Made by a program: the position numbers and the translations under genes
Notes under the pieces: model-generated
The model's database searches: none
Seen by the model: the letters and a program-made list of their open reading frames with translations, nothing else
Told to the model about the DNA's origin: nothing
Source: Pleurotus djamor
Lineage: Eukaryota; Basidiomycota; Agaricomycetes; Agaricales; Pleurotaceae
Direction: 5' to 3'
Assembly (NCBI GenBank): GCA_029747585.1
Contig: JAPEVF010000170.1
Span: 17,354-81,353 of the forward strand
DNA: 64,000 nt
Part shown: positions 54,232 to 64,000 of the stretch, piece after piece
Layout: the number at the start of each line of letters is the position of its first letter
Position numbering within the stretch: position 1 is the first letter of the stretch

Positions 54232-56572
54232 GTTGACCGGGGGGATAAGGAGGGGGTGCAAACCATGAAGACAGGCTGAGGCTTTATATAGTCGAGAATG
54301 CCAGCCGCCAGATCATGTTTCATTTATCATTGATTTGGCTGTGACAATAGATGGGCGGTTTATGAAGGTGTTTCCACGGCTGTGCATGGCCTAGCCAAGG
54401 GTAGTCGGTCACAGAGAATGGGATCAAAGGAATTGACTTGAGCTACCGTGGCTTTTGGAATCGTCAACTTGAAGGCTTAGTATGGGACCGCCCAAATGCT
54501 GTTCTATGCCATATCGTTGCTAGCAGCTGAGTAGGCGCTGGGAAAAATTGAATGAACAAGGCGTGAGCAACGAACGCGAAATAAGAGAGAGTTCGGATTC
54601 GAGATATGTATGTGCCAAACTTACTTACTAACTTGACAATGACTAGGTTGCGATGGGGACATGGCAACTGCATTGGGTATGCCCATGCGACCAAATCACC
54701 TCGGAATGACGCACCGAGGGAAGGATCTCAAGATCCAATGACCCTCGGCATGAAAATCGATCAGGCACAGGGTCGTTGCAGCATCCGCGGACTCAGTTTG
54801 TTGACCCGCGATCGTCGTCAGCAAGCCGCGGATGCCTTTATTGGGAGATGGGGATGCCGGCCCAACTACTCGGGGTCACCGTGCACCCCAATTCCCAATT
54901 CGACGAGCCCGAAGGAACGTTTTAGCCACATAAACGGAGATTCGAAAGGCCATTGAGAAGTGAATCCCAGTTGGCAGACTTCATTGAAGCTGAAGTTATG
55001 GGCGCTGATGGTGTCAGCGAAGGAGGTGCTGAGCGACCCTTAACGGCCTGTAATCCAAGATACATCTCCTGGGACGAGCCTGGAGCCAAACTCTGAACGT
55101 TTAAATCTTCATATCAAGCGGCCAAAGGCAGGCTAGCGCGAAAGGACTCATCGTCCATCGAAAATGCTTCTGGGTTGATGCATACAGTGTGCCTCTGTAT
55201 GTCGTGTATCGTCGCGCAGGTGGTCTATGAAGGTCTCGTAGGGCTATTACAGGAATGCCCAAGCAGGTTCGTCGCCTCGACTCCATGCGATTCTTGGGGT
55301 TATGAAACTGCTTTCTGTCCTCTAACTCGACGATCTTGTCCACCATGATCAGACCATCCCAACCTGTCCGAAGCACACGAAGTAAAGTATGCGACGACAA
55401 TTCAAGGGATACGAAGCACTTGCGACGCTCCGCAATTGATCCCTCTTCTCAGCTAGCATTGAAGATCGCTGAAGTATGCCGTATTAACAGAATGTGAAGG
55501 CACCGGCGCTCCAAGCCATGTCGTATCTGACTCTATGATTCGAAGTTGGCTTTGGACAAAAAGATCATCAAGGTAGATACGACTTACCAGCTGAAACACA
55601 AGAAACGCGTCGCAAGTGGGCAGTCCACCATGTCTCCGTGATGGAACACTTCTTGGAAAACCCAACCAAGCTCAACGTCAATCGAATCCCCGTCATTATT
55701 ATGCTCAAAGTCTTCTTAGACAGCCACCGCAGAGGATGATGCGGGAGGAGGGAGCTACTTGTGCCGCAGTTCTACGTGTTGACCAAGCACTACAGAGGCC
55801 GGGGGATGCGCGGTGGAGATAGTCGGTGGAGGCGCTGAATGGTCGATTTCGGGTAGAAACAAAGAGACGGTCAACAAAGTTGGGGGATTGTGACCGTCTT
55901 CGTCTTCTGGATGAGAGGGCAGTTCTTTGATTCGGGTCGAGGGGTAGTAGCGCGATGTATGTGTGCCTGCTACTCCGGTTTGATCAGAGGCTGCGCACAA
56001 GCAAAACAGTCGCTTTGCATGCAGAGAACGGTTTGGGCCTTTGAGGTCACTAAAATAGCCATGAACCGCCCGTCATTGGATGACTCAAAAAAAAAANAAA
56101 AACAAAGACGCACTCAAGAAGACGACTCGTACCCTATGAACAAATTACCGTGTAGGTCCTCCATGGTACTGACATCTCTTCCCTCTGCTACCCAAGGCCG
56201 TTTGCCGTGGCTACAGCGTTGAAACGGGTCACACATACAAGGACGTGGTCTTGACGGATTCGGAGTCCTTCCCTGTTCTACCCGCCGACCGACTTATGAA
56301 AAAGTTATTCCTTTTGGCAACCTTTCGAAGACGAGCATCAAACTGACGTACAGGTAATGACGGATGACGCATGCGTGTGCGGGTTCGAGCCAGGAAAGCG
56401 AGCATTGAGGTTTCTTTGCCATTTGGATGGGCATCAAGGTGGGCGAAAGCGATGATAGCAAGTGAGGATTCCAATAAGTATTCAATATTCAAGATCTCGT
56501 CTGTGGCGCCTAACTAAGCGCGCTGTCTTTCTGTCCATTGAGTCTTTGGTTCATGGAACCTCGACGTTGAAC
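54232..56572. other. 2.3-kb region between divergent F-box paralogues
   Basis: No supported gene. A TATA-like TTTATATAG lies about 50 bp before the F-box gene start at 54231. Frames at 54606-54956 (+), 55101-55400 (-) and 55453-55665 (-) are protein-sized but show no domain. A poly-A run with an N lies at 56087-56101. The near-palindromic box at 56505 is listed separately. Confidence 0.35.
56505..56521. promoter_or_regulatory. Near-palindromic box upstream of F-box paralogue 2
   Basis: GGCGCCTAACTAAGCGC lies about 50 bp before the ATG at 56573. It matches GGCGCCTACTTAAGCGCC before paralogue 3 on the opposite strand (60441-60458). Confidence 0.45.
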
Positions 56573-57942
56573 ATGTTCCCAAATCCCGCACTCCCTCAGG
56601 AAATCTACGATATCATAATTGAACACCTACAGGATGATAAACCATCCTTGAACGCATGCGCACTCGTTGCTTCTGCGTGGCGGCCAGCGTCACAAAAGCT
56701 GCTACACCGGACGATGTTCTTTCAAGCTACCTTGCCATCCCCGCCTACCGAAGAATGGTCACCAAGTGCACAGAGCTCGGAGAAGGCTCGTCTTCTGCTT
56801 GGTACCTCGTCGCACGTACTGCGATACGCTCGTTGCTTCGTCATCTCTGGGGAGCGCGTGTTTCCCTACAGACTTGGCCCAGCAGCATACAGGTCGAGCG
56901 GCCGCGTGCCAAATGCCACCCTCCCTGCTTTCCTACGGCAACTCAGTGCTCTATCGCTGCCCTTGCTTGCTAGAGTTGAGCTGCACCACTTGAAATCGTT
57001 CCTGACAACGCCAGATCTTCAACATGCGGTGTTTTTGCTGCTCTCCAAGGGGTCTGCCAAGGAAGTGAGGGTCTTTGACTGCAACCTCCCTCTTTGCATC
57101 CAGTGGCTGCGGCTCGTTGGTCCCGAGACCACGTCGCTCAAATTGGATGGAGTCACTCTTTTTGATGATCCCGACCCCGACCCCAAGAACTCCATNACCC
57201 ATTTCCNTCAGCACCCAACTTGATCAATCTTCACATAGGGCAGATCTACACTCATCGTTTGCTCGAGTGGATTCTACACCCGTTCGGCGCTCCAGGCGAG
57301 CCAAGCAACCATCTAAACTCGGAAACGACCACCTCGCACAGCCATTTGTTTCGCGAACGCATCACCACCCTTTCGCTCTGCTATCAGTACCACACCAGCA
57401 TGGATCGCGTCTGTAAACTCATCCAAGGATTTACCGGCCTGACCACACTCCAATTCAACCCGTGTAAGCTGTGACATCCTTCGCAATCGGTCTTCACTAG
57501 CACTGACATAATCCCGCCACCTACAGATGGTTGCAATGTCACTTTCCCATTGAACCAATTTGTATGCATCCCCACCTTGAATGAACTTCAAATCTTACCT
57601 GTCAATGGCAGACAAATAACCTGGTTACTCTCTTCCTTCCTAACACTCGAATTTTCATCGGTCCATTCAACCGCGACGAAGCCGAAAACCATATACATTC
57701 ATATGTGGGTCGACCCCGTGCCCTTGGCAAGCATACTCCCTCCAATAACCTTCCCCGAGCTGCTGGATAATGTACGAACACTCGACGGAATTGTTGCAAA
57801 CATTCCTAATGTGGAGGTCACCATGGAGATTTCTGCTTCGACATACGACTGGAAGGATGGTCTCGAAAGGATGGAGAAGTCGAGGAGAACCATGGAGGGC
57901 TGGCACGCGGATGTGAAAACGCTCAAATTGACAGTCTCTTGA
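56573..57942 (+). CDS. F-box-like protein, paralogue 2
   Basis: From the ATG at 56573: MFPNPALPQEIYDIIIEHLQ, then DDKPSLNACALVASAWRPAS (F-box-like), SSEKARLLLGTSSHVLRYAR, and Leu-rich segments (LPAFLRQLSALSLPLLARVE, VGPETTSLKLDGV). Two Ns at 57196 and 57207 break the frame, and ignoring both restores SIPISSAPNLINLHIG. An intron at 57464-57526 joins to the last exon, ending WHADVKTLKLTVS. It is about 430 residues and alignable along its length with paralogues 1 and 3. The role is inferred as an SCF adaptor. Confidence 0.78.
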
Positions 57943-58469
57943 AGCCGGAGATGTCCCACCTCCGCGAGGTCCCGTCCGCAACGATTTCAATGCGAAGGGA
58001 ACTGTAATTCTCCCATCAACTGGGAACCATGATCGCGCATAAATTGGATGGTGCAGGATTTCTATGGTTTGGACGTTGAAAGCAGCGGATGCTTCGTCCC
58101 TCCTCAGCTAGGACGGTGGCACGAAAGCCGTCTCCTTAGGATCGTATATTTCCTTTTCCCTCCCTACATCTCTGTTACACCACGCGCACTGCCCATCGAC
58201 GCGGGGTCCTTGAACGCGATTGCTGTGAATTTTCATGCATGAAAGCATTCCCATCCCAGGCACAAGTACTGGGAGACGAGCAACGAAGTATGAAACCCAT
58301 CAAAGCGCAGAAAGTTGCGTATTCAGAGACGTGGCCCTGCCTGTGCTGCAGCTTGAGTAACAGTCAGAGCGGCGAGTCAATGTTGAGAACGGAATCAGAT
58401 TAGGACCGAGAGTAAGCTGAACGCCGCTCGACGCTTTCCTTTTATCGTATTCTCCGCATCAAGCCTGGA

Positions 58470-58855
58470 ATACATATGTGCACATCCGACCTGTCCCTTC
58501 TCCAACCCTGTCCTGGTTCATATTCTCCTTCAAACCTTCCAGCTCGTCGTCTCTACCACGAGATCGGACCGTCCCAACAAAGCCGAAAAGCATCCACATC
58601 GGTCTGGATGTGGCACATTGACTCATTCAACGACCACGCCTTCCGGTTCCACCTTGCCCGAGATCCTCGTTAATATCCAGGAGTTCGATGAAGTCGTTGC
58701 TTCTATACCTGACAACGTGAAGATTAAGGTGGCGAAGGGGTCGAAGACTCGAAGTTCAAGGATGGATTCGAAATATTCGAGTACGCAGGGACGACGATGA
58801 CCCTGCTTGATTTACAGGCTGACATGAAGGCTCTCAAGCTGGATGTATGTTGATA
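58470..58855 (+). pseudogene. Relic of an F-box paralogue (C-terminal fragment)
   Basis: Broken plus-strand frames contain KASTSVWMWHIDSFNDHAF, then, after a frame change, STLPEILVNIQEFDEVVASI and DLQADMKALKLDV. These match the C-terminal exon of the neighbouring paralogues (TLPELLLQIHALDELVASL; TFPELLDNVRTLDGIVANI; LKALKLELF). No F-box is present upstream, so it is a decayed fragment. Confidence 0.6.
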
Positions 58856-59084
58856 TTATAAACTTGACAATCTGCCCGAAATTGTAGGGCTTTGCTATGG
58901 TAGGCTACTACCAATAGAAAATGGACATATGGCAGTCAGTGGATTGATGTATCGTAAGCATGTAAGTAGCTAGTGATAATCAACAAAGGCAGAGAGGTAG
59001 AGCAAGGAATGATTCAATCCAAGGTCTTCCAAGTTCAGAAGCTGGGGACAGTTTCGTGACGCGTGAGGATCGATCGACCAGCGT

Positions 59085-60419
59085 TCAAAATAGTTCCAGC
59101 TTGAGCGCTTTCAGCTGCGGCTGTAAGCCAACCAATGTGGCTTCGCACCCGACTCCTTGATGATCATCGGTCAGCTCGGACACCAACAATGTCATCAACA
59201 ACTTGACTTCCACGTTACGAAGGCTAGCGACGAGTTCATCGAGCGCATGGATTTGGAGCAGTAGCTCGGGCAAAGTGATTCGAGGAATCATGGCATAGGT
59301 ATGAACACATATAGTCTTGTACTTCTTCGCTGTCGAGAGGGTCGGACTAGCCGCTGGAAGACGGGATAAGAGGATCGTCTCGAAGGATGATAGTAGGTGT
59401 GATATGCTTTCGGCAGGAAGAGATAGGATGTGAAGATACTCTAGTGTTGGGATGCGAAGGATCTCGTCGAAAGGGAAGAAAATCAACCCTCCTATAGACC
59501 AAACAATGTGTCAATCATTGCTGAGACACCTTGAGTGGATAAGGCTTAGCTTACTGGCAGCGTGCAATTTGAGTGTCGTCAGGTTTGATAAGGCTTGGAC
59601 AAGTCCGTCCATGACGATAAGATAGCGTGAAGTAAGGGTAGTGATACGTTCGTGCCACGAACGACTGTGTAAGCCAGTCGTTGTTGAGGTGCTTGAATTG
59701 CCTGACCCCTCGCGCGATTGAAGGATCCATTGTCCGAGGTTGGGCAAAAAGTGACCGTCTAGGTCTAGGTGGATCAGCTTTGCACCCGACAAAACGGGGA
59801 TGTCTTCGACAGAGGTCCCTTGACCATCTCCTCTAATCATAACAGATTCCAACCTAAGTAACTTCGTTTGAGGACCAACGAACGCCAAAAAGGGAACATG
59901 AAAAGGGATGGCGCAATGGTCCAGGCGAACCTCGCTGATAGGTGCCTGGGATATCAGGGAGATCAATGCACGTCGGATGTCTCTATGAGTTAAGGACCAC
60001 GTCAGGTTGAGAAGTTCGATATTGGCGAGCAAGGGAAGTTCTAGAGTGCTGAGTTTCCTGAGGAAAGGAGCCAGCGAGGGATCTGGTGCACAACACACTC
60101 CCGCTCTGGGGGCCATCCAACTCCGGGGTGCTGTGGCGCGGTTCCCACGGAAGATCAAGCAACGAGCATGTCGTAATAGGTGGGCTGAGGTGTTGAGCAG
60201 AGAATGAGTTCTCAATGCAGAACTCTGGGCACCTGGCTCGTCGCCGACGTCCAGTGTCAGTTCTCGTTTGAGGACTGTCGTTCGAAAGACCATCGTCTGG
60301 TGGAGGAGCGCCTGAGATATTCCCCTCCAAGACGAAGCGACAAGTGAGCATGCCTCTAAGGAAGGCTTATCATCGTGCAGATTGGCAATGACGATGGCGT
60401 AGATTTCCTGAGGGAACAT
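59085..60419 (-). CDS. F-box-like protein, paralogue 3
   Basis: Two exons (59555-60419, then 59085-59491; 63-bp intron) are in frame from the ATG at 60419 (MFPQEIYAIVIANLHDDKPS). The F-box-like core is SLEACSLVASSWRGISQALL. The Leu-rich region includes APFLRKLSTLELPLLANIEL and SGAKLIHLDLDGHFLPNLGQ, followed by HERITTLTSRYLIVMDGLVQ. The last exon reads FPFDEILRIPTLEYLHILSL and ends LKALKLELF. It is the only one of the three without an N or frame problem, and serves as the reference for the family. About 423 residues; substrate unknown. Confidence 0.85.
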
Positions 60420-60440
60420 GCCTGGGGGAAGGTTGTGGAG

Positions 60441-60458
60441 GGCGCCTACTTAAGCGCC
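60441..60458. promoter_or_regulatory. Near-palindromic box upstream of F-box paralogue 3
   Basis: GGCGCCTACTTAAGCGCC lies 22 bp before the ATG at 60419. It is similar to the box at 56505-56521 before paralogue 2. Confidence 0.45.
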
Positions 60459-62703
60459 TGGTCCTAACCGCCGAATGGCGAACGCCTTGCCTTTTCAAGA
60501 TAAGTCACAATGAATTAATGACGGCGCGTTATTTGGAGATCCACCCAGAAACCACCTCAGGCTTGTACTGGTCCCACTCCAGATGGGATTCGACAGAGAC
60601 GGGGATTACATTTGATAAGGTCAGCTGGGTTAGCTAGTGTGTTCTTCTCTTCTCAATGCATGTCGTTCCCTCACAGGAGCTCACAGGACACCCGTTCCCT
60701 TTGCGCAACTCCAGAAAGTCAGGCATACATCAAGCTGAAAAGATGGGATTCGGATGATATGGCCGCGACCGGCAGCTTTGGGAGAGAGAGGATCTATGTA
60801 ATGCATCGTACGCTGTCGTGCTTATTCCCATTGGACTACGCGGGGTTGATAGTTCGTTGTAGTGAACTCAACCTTGAAACCCATTCATGCGCCGCTACAA
60901 GACCAAACCCGTCGAGCAACCAGTTTCTTACTTGCTGTCTCCCCTATGGTTGCCATTGACGTTGACGTTGATTGCTCGACTACCCTGGGCGTGGAGAGAG
61001 TCTTGAACCAATCTGCCACCTCGCCTCAACCAGAGGCCAACTGGGATCCACAAGGCGGAATGTATGTGGGCAAAACACGTCTTTTTCGATGGCCTTTCAC
61101 GGCAACCCCGTCCAGTCAATCTCTATAACGATGAATGGTTCGAAGTACCCCCTGCATCGAACTTCAAAGGCAACGCGTCACCAGTCACCGTTTACCGTCT
61201 CCTTGCATACGTCCTACTCTGTGGCGGCGTTTGAAAAAGTTTGGGAGGGGGGACGGCGGTAGGAAGGATTTGTTCATGTAACAGTGGGAACCTGGCTGTG
61301 GGTCATGTCACGCCCTCAGCGTCCTTAACGTCCACGATGCGACGGATGTCATCGTGATTGCGCGTTGACTGTGATGGGCAAGTCGTGTCTACGCTTGTCC
61401 ATTCTTCCACTCATCTGTATCTTCCACAGGCCAATCAACATTCATAGACTGCGCAGATTATGGCCACCATATTTGTTGCTGGTATCGGAGGAGCTTCGTC
61501 TCGGTATGTGACCCCTTCGCAAGTTATTCGTCTTTGATTAAGACTCATCGCCTTCCTCTACAGCTTGACGTTCAACCGCTGGCCGACTATCGTTTACCAT
61601 CTCACATAGCTTCATCCCCCTCATACGCAACACAATACTTCGGAGTGATGATGCAATATGCTACTGAAAACATTGCGTACAAATAACACCTCTCTTAGGG
61701 TATGTTGTGTCGTCTCTCGTCCTGCGCCCGACTCACGCTTCCCAGTAGCTCAAAATCTCAAACTTCAAACTGCAAATCTTGGACGAGAGCCCTTCAAGAA
61801 CCGATGACCAATCTCTCTTGTAATCGCAGCCGCTGTCACTTGGCCTTCGTAGGAGGGATGCGTTGGGTGGACAGCGTGGCGTTGGGACATCCCTTGGCTT
61901 CGCTTCAGGTATGTTGTGTTTTCTTCCGCCGCCTCAGATTCACTTCAGTTGTAACCCATACGCTATTCTTAGCACCTGCTACCGTCTTTACGTCGACGAC
62001 CTCCAAGGCTTCACTTCGCTCATATCGTGATACATACCTGTTAGCCCGGGCTCCACACTGCATGTCCATCTACGAAGCTCCTAGTTGAATATATGGTCAC
62101 AATGCGTGGCGGGTCATGAACCCTTTCGGCGACGACTGAGTAGGGCCTTTCAGCACTATCTGGATAAATTGAACTCGAGCCACGGCAGGCATCTGGCCTG
62201 AGGTGTACGCATGGTCACATCATGTCGCTGAGAAGCCTCATTGGTGATGACTACGTGACCGCGCAATTGAATCCCCCAAATGTCGCCGGTCCGAGTGGGG
62301 GCCCGACGACTGGTGGTTTGGGAGAACCGGAGCTCCATATCAACCATGCCGCTTTGTGGATCCTTGGGGTGATATGAGCAGAGTGTGCTGAACGACCGCC
62401 ACCGTGCCTCTGTGTGTTGGTGGAGGGAGATAAGGACGATGTTTGGATGACAAGGTTTTCGTCCAAATGAGCAAGATTGGTTTGTATGTATCCATAAAGG
62501 ATCTGCGAAAAGTGGTGAGAGTCGGGAAGGTGTCGGGGACTGTGGAACGTGTACACATTTATGGAGTTATGGCGGCTTCACTTCCTCCCAGTTTCATTTC
62601 ACAATTTGACGTCGTGCGAACTGATCTCTTCGCACGGCAACCAACATCAGCTATGGTCCCATGCAATGGCCAGTTCACAGTTCACAGCAACACCAGTTGA
62701 CCA
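60459..62703. other. 2.2-kb region without a recognised gene
   Basis: Several plus-strand frames exist (60862-61262, 61460 onward starting MATIFVAGIGGASSR, 61702-62088). The start at 61460 with a GTATGT donor soon after looks gene-like, but downstream exons cannot be assigned to any family. It may hold a diverged or decayed gene. Confidence 0.3.
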
Positions 62704-63721
62704 ATGCTCCCCGAGTTGCCCGTCGAAATCTGGCTCCGAATAGTCTCGTACCTCTCACCCAAGGAGTTCATCAGACTATCTCCTCTGAACCGTTTCTTCC
62801 GCGAACTCGTCAGGAACTATCGCTATGAAAACTTTGTGCTTCGCTGTTTTACCGACGACATGATGGACATGCTCAAGAACGCTCGGTATGTTCTTTTTCG
62901 ACCGTATCTACCCTTCCATGGTGCTTATTGCTCTTGGCGTAGGATTCCTAGTATCGCGCAGCGCATCCACTCACTAGAAATCCAACTCCAAGAATTCGTT
63001 TGGCTAGTTGATTTTGACAAGGCGTACCCACCGCATTGGTGGCCGACAACGCTGAAGTCGCCTCTCACATTCCTGAGATCACGGATGACCAACCGTGCCA
63101 TCCAAAAAGACTCAAAGCCCATGATGTCAAGAACAGTCACGCAGATAACAAACTACCTACTGACCGCCGCGCCAGAAATGGTCAATCTCTATTCATGCCA
63201 CTTCGGTTTCCTCCCGCAAGGCGCTTTGGAACCCTATATCCCTTTCCTTCGGAACTTTTGGTCTATGATCGCTCCCAGCGTGCGTCGTCTGACGATCGAA
63301 GCGCTGGGTTCGCAGATGCATCTACTCTCTTCGGTGTTCTGTCACGTCCATCACTTGGAGCATCTCACTATATCTGTCGTCCAGCAAGAGTTCCCTCAGA
63401 CTGTTTGGGACGCCGGGCCTGCATGGGATGTATCTTTGGCTTCATTCTTGAATAATGCATCAGAAACGCTGCAATCTTTGACCCTTGCCTCATCTCCCCA
63501 CAGCGTTACTCCGGAATATCGATCTTTCTTCAATCAATTAAGTGAGTACGTCCGGAAATGTTCACGGAGCTCAGGTGAAGATGCTTACATCGCCACATTG
63601 CATTTATTGCGCTTCAGCTCGGTTCAAAAACTTGGAGCGATTCAACTTGGATTTCTTCCTCGACGGCATCGTCACATCAGGAAAACATCATTTTTACCAG
63701 GAGCAGATGGAAGCTAGATAA
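62704..63721 (+). CDS. F-box protein, divergent from the local family
   Basis: From the ATG at 62704: MLPELPVEIWLRIVSYLSPK, a canonical F-box (residues 1-45, LSPLNRFFRELVRNYRYENF). Leu-rich segments follow (NLYSCHFGFLPQGALEPYI, APSVRRLTIEALGSQMHLLS, HHLEHLTISVVQQEFP, SETLQSLTLASSP). An intron at 62886-62942 (57 bp) is a multiple of three, so both spliced and retained forms stay in frame. A second intron at 63542-63617 gives the terminus NLERFNLDFFLDGIVTSGKH through EQMEAR at 63721. Without that splice the frame would end at 63717. It is not closely related to the three MFP-type paralogues. SCF substrate receptor by inference. Confidence 0.8.
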
Positions 63722-64000
63722 GATCAAGAAGCTGTGGGAGAAAGGTATCTTGTATATCTAAAATAGAAAAAGCGCTTAAAGTTATGCTTTGTACAAGAGG
63801 TATGACAAAGCAAGAAAAAGATGCTGTAATACTTACATAGCGAGCGCCAATGCTTCAAAAGCACAAAAAGCTGGAAAAGCTAGGAAAGCTAGGAAAGCTC
63901 TGAAAGCGTTGATAAACAAAACAAAAAAAAATTGAGCAGTTATAATAAATGTGTATAAATCATACCACTTCATATTAACGCAAAAAGTATTTATTGCATA
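63722..64000. repeat. AT-rich end of the window with an AAAGCT-type hexamer repeat
   Basis: Base composition shifts strongly toward A/T after about 63740. An imperfect hexamer repeat (AAAGCT, GGAAAGCT, AAAGCG) runs from about 63858 to 63910, followed by poly-A. No gene is recognised. Confidence 0.5.

Overview
The window looks like a nuclear contig from a basidiomycete fungus, probably an Agaricomycete. The coding sequences are split by many 45-70 bp GT..AG introns, base composition is balanced, and the gene content is fungal: PEX14, a Did2-type ESCRT-III subunit, an Erv26/Svp26-type protein, glycogen branching enzyme, several lineage-specific F-box proteins, a BTB protein and a Ty1/copia retrotransposon. 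Thirteen single N characters occur. In five coding stretches, ignoring the N restores the reading frame, so most Ns look like consensus artefacts rather than mutations.

Left part (1-30 kb) is gene-dense housekeeping sequence. It holds a partial membrane protein (-), a GPI-type PEBP-like secreted protein (+), SF3B6/p14 (+), a 2.5-kb gap, eIF4A-III/FAL1 (-), SF3A3/Prp9 (+), a synaptojanin-type phosphoinositide phosphatase (-), an uncertain stretch at 13-15 kb, Svp26/TEX261 (-), Did2/CHMP1 (+), a long Ser-rich protein (-), PEX14 (+), glycogen branching enzyme (+), a glutamate carboxypeptidase II-like M28 peptidase (+) and a small membrane protein (+). Three spliceosome or exon-junction genes lie within 6.6 kb, and two gene pairs are divergent from intergenic regions of only 104 and 205 bp.

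Middle part (30-45 kb) is accessory. A Ser/Thr-rich single-pass membrane protein gene is accompanied by a truncated tandem copy of its ectodomain. A 476-bp fold-back element has two 180-bp arms that are 98% identical. A BTB/POZ gene follows, then gene-poor sequence with two CRE-containing promoter-like repeats. A WD40 gene made of two tandemly duplicated units comes next. Its second unit carries a 378-bp TIR element flanked by TA; removing it restores the frame, and it also carries splice sites that could make it an intron.

Right part (45-64 kb) begins with a 6,052-bp copia-type LTR retrotransposon on the minus strand. Its LTRs are 98.6% identical, its PBS matches a half-tRNA-iMet primer, and one stop codon lies in its polyprotein. 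It lacks a target-site duplication and sits between two truncated reading frames, which suggests a rearrangement breakpoint. Beyond it is a cluster of F-box paralogues (three full-length, one relic, and one divergent member at 62.7 kb), with a conserved near-palindromic box upstream of two of them. The last 260 bp are AT-rich with a short hexamer repeat.
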